27,896 nt of DNA. It comes from an uncultured Actinomycetes bacterium (GTDB taxonomy: Bacteria; Actinomycetota; Actinomycetes; Nanopelagicales; Nanopelagicaceae). The notes below the pieces were generated by a model. The model saw only the letters and a list, made by a program, of their open reading frames with translations, searched no databases and was not told where the DNA came from. The first letter of the stretch is position 1. The number at the start of each line of letters is the position of its first letter. The stretch spans positions 1 to 27,896 of the forward strand of contig CAIUAO010000119.1 in the NCBI GenBank assembly GCA_903897155.1, in the 5' to 3' direction. Shown piece by piece: positions 7,629 through 15,147 of this stretch. The translations under genes and the position numbers were made by a program.

Positions 7629-7634
7629 AGCCTA
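7629..7634 (-). promoter_or_regulatory. Candidate -10 box of the pnuT riboswitch transcript, overlapping the crtB stop
   Basis: TAGGCT on the minus strand begins with the TAG stop codon of crtB. A start of transcription about 7 nt downstream falls at the 5' edge of the TPP aptamer. The same hexamer, also sharing a stop codon, precedes nfo. There is no strong -35 box. Confidence 0.4.
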
Positions 7635-8531
7635 CCGCGCTTTAAGGGCTCGTGCATAAGCCGGCAGCGCTACTTTCAATCTTCTCCACGAAGATGTTTT
7701 GGCACGTTTTGTAAAGATTTGATATTCAATCTTTTCAACCTCATCCACTATCCCGCAGTAAAGCTCACTTGCTGCCTCGATACATGGACGGCTTGTTGCA
7801 TCTAGGAGTGAGATTCCAAATTCAGATTCTTTCTGAAGCGTTCGAACTCGCTGAATCTGGGCTTGCAGGGCGCTGCGAATCTGTGGAGTTACTACGCGCT
7901 CATTGAGCATCTGCCAACTAACTCCGTGTTCAGCAAGTTCTTGGATAGGCAAATACACACGCCCGCGTTCTAAATCTTCATCGACATCTCGAATGAAATT
8001 AGCTAGTTGAAAGGCAATTCCAAGTTTTTGTGCAGCCTCATATGCCCGGGGGTCTGTGCTGCCAAGGATTGGAACCATTTGCAGTCCTATTACAGCAGCG
8101 CTTCCATAGACATACTCAAGAAGATCCTCGTATGTCTGATATTCAGTAATTGATAAGTCCATTGTCATCGAATGTAAAAAAGATTCAAAGTGCTCAATAG
8201 GAATAGAAAACCTTTTAACCGTATCTATAAGCGCTCTACCAATATGGTCTTTACTTTCACCCTTTCCTAGATCGGAGAGAATTCCATCTCCCCAAATTTT
8301 TAGTACTTGGGTTTTTTCTTCAATAGAAAGTGAAGATTCAAGGTCATCCACAATCTCATCGGCATATCTAGCAAAGCCATAGAGAGCATGAACAAATGGC
8401 CGTTTTTCTTTTGGCAGCAATAAGGTTGCCAAGTAGTAAGTCTTGCCGTGTAGAGAATTTAACCTTTTGCACTCAGCATAGGATGCGCGCAGATCTGGAT
8501 CGGTAATACCTGCAGCCGTTAATTCATCCAT
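7632..8531 (-). CDS. crtB: Phytoene synthase
   Basis: The enzyme joins two geranylgeranyl diphosphates head to head to give phytoene, the first committed carotenoid step. The 299-aa length is typical of bacterial CrtB. Both Asp-rich motifs of the squalene/phytoene synthase family are visible: YADEIVDDLE (D58-D63) and FIRDVDEDLERGRVYLP (the motif D172-x-D-x-D176, then RGRVYLP). YGFARYADE and FQLANFIRD also match. The ATG at 8531 is 2 nt after the crtI stop, so the two are translationally coupled. It is the last gene of the crtE-crtI-crtB transcript; a riboswitch-controlled unit begins right at its stop codon and no hairpin terminator is apparent between them. Confidence 0.95.
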   Translation of the reverse strand: MDELTAAGITDPDLRASYAECKRLNSLHGKTYYLATLLLPKEKRPFVHALYGFARYADEIVDDLESSLSIEEKTQVLKIWGDGILSDLGKGESKDHIGRALIDTVKRFSIPIEHFESFLHSMTMDLSITEYQTYEDLLEYVYGSAAVIGLQMVPILGSTDPRAYEAAQKLGIAFQLANFIRDVDEDLERGRVYLPIQELAEHGVSWQMLNERVVTPQIRSALQAQIQRVRTLQKESEFGISLLDATSRPCIEAASELYCGIVDEVEKIEYQIFTKRAKTSSWRRLKVALPAYARALKAR

Positions 8532-8533
8532 TA

Positions 8534-10018
8534 CTAGTCGATCTGTCCAACAATTCGTTCTGCTGCCAAGCGACCAGAGATTAAGACCATCGGAACACCA
8601 ACTCCTGGTTGGGTGCCAGAACCTGCAAAGACAACATTTTCAAAACCCTTTGCCATATTAGAAGGTCTAAATGGACCTGTTTGGAAGAAGGTGTGAGCGC
8701 TAGCAAATGGTGCACCACGTTCCATTCCTTGTTTTTCCCAGTCAAGAGGAGTTGTGATTTTTTCCACTTCAATTGAGTCGATGAAACCGTTATATCCACG
8801 CTTTTCCATTACACGAAGCATTTCATCACGGTAACTAGAAGCTTGTTTATTCCAATCAATATCAGCATCAAGGTTTGGGGTAGGGAACAAGATGTAATAA
8901 GAAGACTTCCCTTGAGGAGCTAAAGACGGGTCATCATGGGTCGGAACGGTGACTAGAAGACTTGGATCAGTCATCAATACTTTCTTGTTGATGAGCTCAT
9001 CAAAGACGCCATCCCACGACTGCCCAAAGTGAATATTGTGGTGAGCTAAATGATCATATTTTTTGTTTGATCCCACCAATAAAGTCACACATGACGGGGA
9101 GTAAGTAAGCCTCTTCACACTTGGTGGGGTGCGTCCAAGCAGCTCGCGCCAAGCGACCGGTAGATCAGGATTGAGCACGACAACATCACAAGGAATTCGC
9201 TCTTGTGTATCAGTAATGACCGCAGTGGCTCGGCCATTGGAATGCTCGATACTTGTAACAGTTGTGTTGTATTTAAATTCAACTCCATGTTTTGCGGCCG
9301 CTCCCGCGAGAGCTCTTGGCACAGCATGCATCCCACCTTTAGGGAAGAAAACACCATTCACCGAATCCATATAAGCAATGACTGCATAAATTGCTAGCGC
9401 TTGCTGAGGGCTCACACCTGCATACATCGCTTGGAAGGAGTAAACCTTTTGGGTTCGTGGATCTTTAAGAAATTGATTGACTTTTGGTGCAAGTCTTCTA
9501 AACCCGCCAAGTGCAACAAGCTTTGCAAGATTAGGGGTAAGCAGATTCAAAGGTGAATCGATATTTCGATCGATGAAGTCTTTCATTTCATACTTATAAA
9601 GCTTTGTCACAAACTCAACATACTTTCCATAGCCAAGTGCCTCATCGGCACCGATTGTTTTCTCTATTTCTGCTTGCATGCGGTTGGTATCTGCATGCAC
9701 ATCTAGAGTCGAACCGTCGTGATAGAAGGCACGATATAAAGGCTCTAGTGGTACCAAATCAAGCCAGTCTTTAATATCTTCACCAACACAAGCGAGGGCA
9801 TCTGCAATGAGATCAGGCATTGTTAGTACTGATGGTCCTGTATCAAAGGAATAGCCATCTTTTTTAAGCAAACCATTTCGTCCGCCTGGAACACTCTCTC
9901 GTTCTACAACCGTCACTTTACGTCCCGCGCCTGCCAAACGAAGCGCTGCGCTTAAACCGGCAAGACCTGCGCCAACAATCACTACGTGATCGGTTGATCC
10001 CTTTACTGTGCGTGGCAT
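8534..10018 (-). CDS. crtI: Phytoene desaturase (CrtI type)
   Basis: This FAD-dependent enzyme desaturates phytoene stepwise towards lycopene at the membrane. The 494-aa protein has the N-terminal dinucleotide-binding motif GAGLAG (residues 16-21), the ADP-ribose-binding VVERESVPGGRNG and the family segment DGYSFDTGPSVLTMPDL. The C-terminal CrtI signature is complete: HTFFQTGPFRPSN, then GTQPGVGVPMVLISGRLAAERI. GVFFPKGGMHAVPRAL also matches bacterial desaturases. It lies 7 nt after the polyprenyl synthase gene and 2 nt before crtB. A second CrtI-like gene is encoded at 12571-14070; position next to crtB and crtE makes this copy the likely phytoene-to-lycopene enzyme. Confidence 0.94.
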   Translation of the reverse strand: MPRTVKGSTDHVVIVGAGLAGLSAALRLAGAGRKVTVVERESVPGGRNGLLKKDGYSFDTGPSVLTMPDLIADALACVGEDIKDWLDLVPLEPLYRAFYHDGSTLDVHADTNRMQAEIEKTIGADEALGYGKYVEFVTKLYKYEMKDFIDRNIDSPLNLLTPNLAKLVALGGFRRLAPKVNQFLKDPRTQKVYSFQAMYAGVSPQQALAIYAVIAYMDSVNGVFFPKGGMHAVPRALAGAAAKHGVEFKYNTTVTSIEHSNGRATAVITDTQERIPCDVVVLNPDLPVAWRELLGRTPPSVKRLTYSPSCVTLLVGSNKKYDHLAHHNIHFGQSWDGVFDELINKKVLMTDPSLLVTVPTHDDPSLAPQGKSSYYILFPTPNLDADIDWNKQASSYRDEMLRVMEKRGYNGFIDSIEVEKITTPLDWEKQGMERGAPFASAHTFFQTGPFRPSNMAKGFENVVFAGSGTQPGVGVPMVLISGRLAAERIVGQID

Positions 10019-10025
10019 TTTCTCT

Positions 10026-10847
10026 TTAACTCTTTCTCATGGTCGCTGCGATTGCCATCTCTTCAAGCATGGCACCTGCCTTGGGTGATATCCCACCACT
10101 TTTAGCAGCAGTCCGCGCGTTGGAAGTCATCTGAGAGATAAGTAACTCAACTTCCTTAAGAGCGCCCGTATCTATGATTATTGAGCGCAATACTTCGACT
10201 CCTGCTTGATCTAAATTTGCCTTCCCAAAGTACTTTTCAAATTCCTTCCGCTGGGCGCCATTAGATTTACTTAAAGTACTAGCAATCAGCACTGTGCGCT
10301 TGCCTTCTCTTAGATCATCACCCGCTGGCTTTCCAGTCTCTTTTGGATCCCCAAATACCCCGATGATGTCATCTCTTAACTGGAACGCTTCACCAAGAGG
10401 CAGTCCATACTGTGAATAAATCCCATACTGCTCACTTTTAGCGTTTGCGCTGAGCGCTGCGCCAAAATGTAATGGCCTTTCAATACTGTATTTTCCAGAT
10501 TTATATCTGGCCACCTTCAGTGATCTTTCAATACTTTCACTTGCGAGTGCTTGCTCATACACATCTAGATACTGTCCTGCCATTAGCTCAACGCGCATTT
10601 CATCATAGACGGGAAGAGCTGAAAGAATCTGTGAACTTTTAACTCCAGATTCGTGGAGCATTTTATCTGCCCAAATAATCGCAAGGTCTCCCATAAGCAC
10701 TGAAGCGGCTAACCCAAATTGTTCTGAGGAGCCATGTAAATTTTTATCTTTGTGAATAGTTTCAAATTGTTTGTGAATGGACGGCGCGCCTCTTCTTCTA
10801 TCTGATGCATCCATAAGGTCATCATGGATTAGCGCACACACATGCAC
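10026..10847 (-). CDS. crtE: Polyprenyl diphosphate synthase, C-terminal part after a frameshift (crtE-like)
   Basis: This piece carries both catalytic Asp-rich motifs of trans-isoprenyl diphosphate synthases: HDDLMDASDRRRG (DDxxD) directly after the frame begins and RDDIIGVFGDPKETGKPAGDDLREGKRT. Its first listed codon, GTG at 10847, is internal: the same frame continues upstream as LEL, giving LELVHVCALIHDD, which is the expected sequence of the family. Joined to the preceding 79-residue part through one missing base, the protein would be about 355 aa, a normal length. The residues before DDxxD are small (C, A), which fits a GGPP or longer product rather than FPP. Place at the head of crtI-crtB supports GGPP synthase; the same position in M. 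tuberculosis holds idsA2. Whether the gene is functional depends on the frameshift being real. Confidence 0.85.
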   Translation of the reverse strand: MHVCALIHDDLMDASDRRRGAPSIHKQFETIHKDKNLHGSSEQFGLAASVLMGDLAIIWADKMLHESGVKSSQILSALPVYDEMRVELMAGQYLDVYEQALASESIERSLKVARYKSGKYSIERPLHFGAALSANAKSEQYGIYSQYGLPLGEAFQLRDDIIGVFGDPKETGKPAGDDLREGKRTVLIASTLSKSNGAQRKEFEKYFGKANLDQAGVEVLRSIIIDTGALKEVELLISQMTSNARTAAKSGGISPKAGAMLEEMAIAATMRKS

Positions 10848-10852
10848 GAGTT

Positions 10853-11092
10853 CTAAGCTCGACAGGCAGTGATGCTCTCTTGAGTAATTTCACCGCCTGC
10901 GCCAATATGTCCGATCGCAGCAAAAAGTGGTCGAAGACGTTTTCCACTGTCTAGGAGAAAGTGCCCAAGGGCACTAGAAACAGGAATAAGGTCATCATCA
11001 ACACTATGCAGATAGGCCGATTCACGGTCGAAAAATGATGCGAGTGATTTATCTACCGCGCTTTTTAGTTGAAGAATTCCATCAAAATCCAC
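10853..11092 (-). CDS. crtE: Polyprenyl diphosphate synthase, N-terminal part before a frameshift (crtE-like)
   Basis: A 79-residue piece that ends at TAG (10855-10853). It contains the first conserved region of polyprenyl synthases, HFLLDSGKRLRPLFAAIGH, where substrate diphosphate binds, and ends SITACRA just before the expected LELVHV. Start choice: GTG at 11092 follows TACCGT by 6 nt. The frame could also open at GTG 11125, but that would overlap the start of the divergent metF gene by 9 bp and has no signal. An added T in the TT at 10856-10855 (GCT TAG to GCT TTA GAA) restores one frame through both parts. The pieces are therefore one gene broken by a deletion, a sequencing error or, less likely, recoding. 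Confidence 0.83.
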   Translation of the reverse strand: MDFDGILQLKSAVDKSLASFFDRESAYLHSVDDDLIPVSSALGHFLLDSGKRLRPLFAAIGHIGAGGEITQESITACRA

Positions 11093-11098
11093 GCGGTA

Positions 11099-11104
11099 AC
11101 GGTA
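11099..11104 (-). promoter_or_regulatory. -10 hexamer of a leaderless crtE transcript
   Basis: On the minus strand TACCGT is followed by TACCGC and then GTG at 11092. No Shine-Dalgarno sequence is present. The 6-nt gap equals that at ogt, nfo, the PASTA kinase and DUF3040. The hexamer shares two bases with the opposing metF -10 candidate. Confidence 0.45.
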
Positions 11105-11108
11105 CCCT
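11103..11108 (+). promoter_or_regulatory. Candidate -10 hexamer of metF
   Basis: TACCCT ends 8 nt before the metF ATG at 11117, and there is no Shine-Dalgarno sequence in between. The gap is 2 nt longer than in the other leaderless candidates of this window, so support is weaker. Confidence 0.3.
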
Positions 11109-11116
11109 GCTTGGCT

Positions 11117-11965
11117 ATGAGTCACCCATCATTCTCTGTAGAGCTTTTTCCTCCCAAGGATGAAGCCGGGGAAGAGCGCATGTGGTTGGCTACCGCGCAG
11201 TTTCAAGAGGTAAAGCCTGATTTCATCTCGGTGACATATGGGGCAGGGGGAAGTACTCGTGATCGAACTGTTCGCATTGCATCTGAACTTACGGTGCGTA
11301 CAGGTATTTCAACTGTTGCTCACCTGACATGTGTCGGCTCAACTCGCATAGAGCTAGAGCAGATTTTGGATCAATATCAGCGGGCAGGCATCCAAACTAT
11401 TTTGGCGCTGCGGGGAGATCCAGTTGACGGTCCAAGTTCACCATGGGTGAGTACTCCTGGAGGATTTGATCACGCAGATCAATTAGTCGAATTAGCAATA
11501 AGCCGAGGAGATTTTAAAGTGGGCGTTGCTGCATTTCCAGATGGTCATCCTGCATCACATGGAGATTTGGGAAAAGATATTGATGTTCTTCTGAGGAAAG
11601 AATCGCTAGGTGCAAATTTTGCAACAACACAATTTTTCTTTGAAGCACACTCTTGGATCACACTTGTTGATTCACTCGCCAAGAAAGGTTCTAAACTTGA
11701 TGTTATTGCAGGTATTTTGCCAGTAACTAATGTCAAGCAACTAACGAGAATGGCACAATTAGGCGGAACTGCAATCCCGGAGCACATAGAGAAAGCATTT
11801 GCTGAAGTTGCCGATAACGAAACTGCTGTCCGAGAATTAGGAATTGAGATTGCAACATCTTTGTGCAGAGAGTTAATTACTGCGGGAGTCCCTGGTCTTC
11901 ATTTTTATTCAATGAATAGCGCTCAGGCAACACTTGAGATCGTAAAGAATTTGGGACTTCGGTGA
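11117..11965 (+). CDS. metF: Methylenetetrahydrofolate reductase
   Basis: This flavoprotein reduces 5,10-methylenetetrahydrofolate to 5-methyltetrahydrofolate for methionine synthesis. With the chosen start the protein is 282 aa, in the size range of bacterial MetF. Family features are FSVELFPPKDE (with the catalytic Glu, E9), VTYGAGGSTRDRT (residues 39-51), VAHLTCVGSTR, ALRGDPVDGP, VAAFPDGHP and a C-terminal GLHFYSMNSAQATLEI. The frame is open back to an ATG at 11069, but conservation begins at MSHPSFSVELFPP, so ATG 11117 was chosen; the longer form would run far into the divergent crtE gene. The stop overlaps the GTG of the next gene (GTGA), so the two form an operon. M. tuberculosis has a MetF-type gene next to idsA2 in the same order. 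Confidence 0.93.
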   Translation: MSHPSFSVELFPPKDEAGEERMWLATAQFQEVKPDFISVTYGAGGSTRDRTVRIASELTVRTGISTVAHLTCVGSTRIELEQILDQYQRAGIQTILALRGDPVDGPSSPWVSTPGGFDHADQLVELAISRGDFKVGVAAFPDGHPASHGDLGKDIDVLLRKESLGANFATTQFFFEAHSWITLVDSLAKKGSKLDVIAGILPVTNVKQLTRMAQLGGTAIPEHIEKAFAEVADNETAVRELGIEIATSLCRELITAGVPGLHFYSMNSAQATLEIVKNLGLR

Positions 11966-12600
11966 AGAGAGAAGATTTTTTTAAGATCTGGTCATCTCTT
12001 CATGGTGACGTGAAAGTTTCTGGATTTGTTAAAGGATGGCTCATAATCTCATTTGCACTCACCAAGCCACTGGCAAAAGCCAAAGTACACCCTAATGTTT
12101 TAACAGCAAGCGGAGTTCTTGCCAGTATTTATCTGTGGTTAAGCGCTGCGCACAATTACGCTCTAGTTTTATTGGCAATATCTATACTTCTAGATGCTAT
12201 CGATGGAACGCTCGCAATGCTCAGTGGGAAAGCGTCGAAATTAGGAGCGGTTTTTGATTCAGTTGCTGATCGAGTTGCAGAGTTTTTTTGGGCGCTTACT
12301 TTCTACACACTTGGTGCTCCCACCTGGGTCATTGCAGGGGCATGGGCTTGTGCCTTCGCTCAAGAATATTTGCGGGCCCGCATTGCGGGCTTAGGAGTTG
12401 GGCAGATTACTCTTATTACTATTTGTGAAAGGCCCGTTCGGGCTTCGCTGCTCGCAATTGCACTTGGCTTAGAACTTATCCACGCCCATGGAGTAATAGT
12501 TATTTCGATTATCTGGTTAGTAATGCAAGTGTTTTCTTTTTTTTCTCTGATGAGACATAGTTATAAACTTCTAAGCACTGCCAATCGCATCGGCAACTAA
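11962..12600 (+). CDS. CDP-alcohol phosphatidyltransferase family membrane protein
   Basis: A 212-aa membrane enzyme of the family that makes phospholipid head groups (phosphatidylglycerol phosphate, phosphatidylinositol phosphate or cardiolipin type). Several hydrophobic segments follow a short amphipathic N-terminus. The catalytic motif D-x2-D-G-x2-A-R-x8-G-x3-D-x3-D is present at residues 78-103 (D78, D81, G82, A85, G95, D99, D103), except that the Arg after A85 is Met86. Upstream KVHPNVLTASGVLASI matches the usual start of the domain. The GTG start overlaps the metF stop by 4 bp. The substrate alcohol cannot be assigned. The last 30 bases overlap the convergent desaturase gene. Confidence 0.85.
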   Translation: MKREDFFKIWSSLHGDVKVSGFVKGWLIISFALTKPLAKAKVHPNVLTASGVLASIYLWLSAAHNYALVLLAISILLDAIDGTLAMLSGKASKLGAVFDSVADRVAEFFWALTFYTLGAPTWVIAGAWACAFAQEYLRARIAGLGVGQITLITICERPVRASLLAIALGLELIHAHGVIVISIIWLVMQVFSFFSLMRHSYKLLSTANRIGN

Positions 12601-14070
12601 TTCACCACTTATTCCAACGAGAGGTAAGCCTCCGCCTGGGTGAGCTGAACCTCCTACACAATACAAACCATGGATAGGTGAGCGATTCTTTGCTCTCATA
12701 AATGCAGACCTTGCTCCGTTACTTGAGGTTCCATAGATGGAGCCACCTGGAGCTCCAGTGCTATTTTGCAGGTCAAGTGGCGTCCTATATTCCATAACAT
12801 CAAGCCTTGAACTTACTTGCAAGCCAAGTGCATCCATCTTTTCAATAATCATTTGTGCATAGGAAGATGAATCACCACTCCAATCCCATCCTGAACCTGG
12901 TTCGTGGCGTGGAGCATTTACTAAGACAAACCAACTTTCAGTATTTTCCCGTTTAACCATTTGGGAATCGCGTGGTGCGCAAATATAAATCGTTGGGTCG
13001 CTGACCGGGACTTTCCTTTCAAATACCTCATCAAACTCGGCGTCATAGTCTTGGGGGAAGTAGACATTGTGGTGCGAGAGATTTGGCAATTTACCTTGGT
13101 ACTTTGAATTATCTAGACCAAGCAAGAGACTAAAGCCAGATAAAGACTTTGTAGATTTCTGTAGCTTTGCCCGCTCTTGCTTTGCATTTTTTACTGAAGA
13201 AATAAGCAGTTGGTTATATACAACCTCTGCATCAGCATTTGCTACAACGATTGGCGCAGCGATGAACTCATCCCTATTATTAATAATACCTGTAACTTTT
13301 CCTGATTCAGTTCTGATTTCCTTAACCGAATTGTTTAGATGGATTTTCACGCCAAGTTCGCGACATCTCTGCTCTAAACTCTCAGAGAGTTTTCCAATTC
13401 CTCCTTGGATATGCCAAGCACCAAATGTTGCCTCTATAAATGCAATCGTTAGAAGTGCTGCTGGTGCTTTTCGAGGATCAGAACCAGAATACGTTGCATA
13501 ACGATCAACAATCATTTGGATGTGAGGATCGTTGGTGTATTCGCGCACTACTTTGCGCAGAGATTTCCAAGGGGCTATCTGCTTGATACCTGTGAGCAAA
13601 TCTTTTTGCTTGAGCAAGCTTGTCAATGTTGGCATTTGAGATTGCACGAAGGGGACTCTAGATATATCCCACATAACTTCTGCCCGCTGCAAAATTGAAT
13701 GCCAAGCGTCACCAGCAGCCTTGCCGAAGGCATCGTCGATCGCTGCACAAGTCTTGGGGAGATCTAGATTTACAAAATCCACCCAAGTTTTATCTGCAAA
13801 GTGATAGCTAAAAGCTGGATCAACGGGCTCTAAGACAAGTGACTTTTCTAACCTCGCACCTGTCTTTAAAAAGAAATCTTTATACACCGCTGGCAGTGTG
13901 AGCAGGGATGGGCCAGTATCAAATGCATAATCGCCAATCCACTCCGTTCTGCATTTGCCACCAGTTCGATCCGATGCTTCATATATTTCAACATCATGTC
14001 CAGCGCGCGCCAATCTGGCGGCACTGACCATCCCTCCAACGCCAGCTCCAATGACAATAATTTTTGTCAT
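12571..14070 (-). CDS. crtD: Second CrtI-family carotenoid desaturase (CrtD-like)
   Basis: A 499-aa FAD oxidoreductase of the phytoene desaturase family: GAGVGG at residues 8-13, EIYEASDRTGGKCRTE, DYAFDTGPSLLTLP and the C-terminal segment GSAHPGGGLPLVGISGELVADAI. It is clearly a paralogue of the crtI at 8534-10018. Start: ATG at 14070 overlaps the glycosyltransferase stop by 4 bp (ATGA) and places the FAD motif at the usual distance; the frame is open to an ATG at 14097 but that lies within the upstream gene. Neighbours of the CruF, CrtA and glycosyltransferase types suggest a 3,4-desaturase acting on a hydroxylated acyclic end (CrtD role). A different role, such as an oxidase or isomerase of the same family, cannot be excluded. 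Confidence 0.82.
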   Translation of the reverse strand: MTKIIVIGAGVGGMVSAARLARAGHDVEIYEASDRTGGKCRTEWIGDYAFDTGPSLLTLPAVYKDFFLKTGARLEKSLVLEPVDPAFSYHFADKTWVDFVNLDLPKTCAAIDDAFGKAAGDAWHSILQRAEVMWDISRVPFVQSQMPTLTSLLKQKDLLTGIKQIAPWKSLRKVVREYTNDPHIQMIVDRYATYSGSDPRKAPAALLTIAFIEATFGAWHIQGGIGKLSESLEQRCRELGVKIHLNNSVKEIRTESGKVTGIINNRDEFIAAPIVVANADAEVVYNQLLISSVKNAKQERAKLQKSTKSLSGFSLLLGLDNSKYQGKLPNLSHHNVYFPQDYDAEFDEVFERKVPVSDPTIYICAPRDSQMVKRENTESWFVLVNAPRHEPGSGWDWSGDSSSYAQMIIEKMDALGLQVSSRLDVMEYRTPLDLQNSTGAPGGSIYGTSSNGARSAFMRAKNRSPIHGLYCVGGSAHPGGGLPLVGISGELVADAIGSA

Positions 14071-15146
14071 GAGCTCAGCACGTTTCTTCCCCGCCACAGC
14101 AGATTTCCTCTTGATTTTCCTTGCCAGGATTTTATGATCAAAGCAATAAGAACAATCATCGATAGGGGATGTAAAAAGACGGTGCTAAACGTTGATCTAG
14201 TTCGCGCAGCGCTTACCAGACGTGAGAGAGCTAAAAGTAAGTAGCAAATCCATGCCCACCTATTCCCGCTCAGAGCAATGATGAAAGGAAAGACTCCAGT
14301 TATAAACAAGAGAGCACTTACAAAAATACTTCCCCATACTCCACCGAAGGCTGCCCATAGTGATTTTGTGTAGCCTTCAATGAGATCATGATCGGCTTCA
14401 TACATTCGGCATTCACTTACAGCGCTTGCTTCAGCAACCCCGCCGATGAACTTGTGTTTGCGCAAAGCTCTAGCGAGTTCAAGGTCATCTAGTACTTCAG
14501 ATTTGATGGCAGCATGCCCACCTGCAGCGATGTATGAAGATCTTCGCACGATAAAGAATTGTCCATTTGCAACAACCATGGATCTAAAAGGTAATTTCTC
14601 TGCCAGACGCAATGGAACAGAGGACATCCAAGACCATTGCAAGAGAGGTTGCATGAGCCTTTCAAGGAAGCTCACGGCGATTTGCCGCGGATAAGGCGAT
14701 ATGAAATCCCAATTAAGTTCACTCATTTTTCTCAGGGCAGAGTTGATTGCAGTCGGTGCAAGGCGAACATCTGCATCAAGAAATACTAGGTATTCAGCAG
14801 TAGTTGAATCTGCGAGTTGCTGACAGGCAAAATTTTTACCAAGCCAACCATTAGGTAGATTTTTTCCAACGATAATTTCAATACCTGGCAAACTTCTTGC
14901 AAGCACACCTGTCTTATCCGTGGAGTTATCATCGAGAACTTTAATTGATCGGTGGGGCAGCCCTTGGGACTCAAGAACACTTGATAGGGATGCAAGAACA
15001 TTTCGCTCTTCATCGCGCATCGGCAGCAAGATCGCAACATCGCTTTGAATTTCACTCTTAATTTTTGGTTTAATTACCCTTATCGATAGGGCATTGATTA
15101 TTGTTATGAGAAATGCCAGCCCAGATAAGAGAGCGATAAAAGACAT
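14067..15146 (-). CDS. Family 2 glycosyltransferase of the carotenoid cluster (CruG/CrtQ-like)
   Basis: A 359-aa membrane-anchored GT-A glycosyltransferase. One N-terminal membrane segment (about 1-22) precedes the catalytic domain: AILLPMRDEERNV at 38-50, VLDDNSTDKTG near 70-80 and the metal-binding D-A-D at 114-116 (YLVFLDADVRL). GNxF-type and acceptor-base regions follow as VANGQFFIVRRSSYIAAGGH and EVLDDLELARALRK; the C-terminus has several further membrane segments. Start: ATG at 15146 lies 1 nt after the cruF stop; a TTG at 15170 would extend the frame but has no support. By analogy with the CruF-CruG pair of cyanobacteria it should glycosylate the hydroxyl added by the neighbouring hydratase. 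The sugar and exact acceptor are unknown. Confidence 0.8.
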   Translation of the reverse strand: MSFIALLSGLAFLITIINALSIRVIKPKIKSEIQSDVAILLPMRDEERNVLASLSSVLESQGLPHRSIKVLDDNSTDKTGVLARSLPGIEIIVGKNLPNGWLGKNFACQQLADSTTAEYLVFLDADVRLAPTAINSALRKMSELNWDFISPYPRQIAVSFLERLMQPLLQWSWMSSVPLRLAEKLPFRSMVVANGQFFIVRRSSYIAAGGHAAIKSEVLDDLELARALRKHKFIGGVAEASAVSECRMYEADHDLIEGYTKSLWAAFGGVWGSIFVSALLFITGVFPFIIALSGNRWAWICYLLLALSRLVSAARTRSTFSTVFLHPLSMIVLIALIIKSWQGKSRGNLLWRGRNVLSS

Positions 15147-15147
15147 A

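Noticed and set aside
7622..7640. Hairpin GGTAG-GCTCA-CTACC as a terminator after crtB
   Set aside because: The stem is only five pairs, no T run follows, and it overlaps the proposed pnuT -10 box.
10853..10862. Programmed frameshifting in the polyprenyl synthase gene
   Set aside because: No slippery heptamer, downstream pseudoknot or internal Shine-Dalgarno stimulator was found; a one-base deletion or sequencing error is simpler.
11069..11116. N-terminal extension of metF from the ATG at 11069
   Set aside because: It would add 16 unconserved residues and run into the divergent polyprenyl synthase gene; family similarity starts at ATG 11117.
11093..11125. Longer crtE N-terminus starting at GTG 11125
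   Set aside because: It overlaps the metF start by 9 bp and has no promoter or ribosome binding signal, while GTG 11092 follows a -10 hexamer with the common 6-nt gap.
13067..13501. Open frame of 144 codons on the plus strand inside the crtD-like gene
   Set aside because: It mirrors a conserved desaturase coding region, lacks a ribosome binding site and looks like no protein family.
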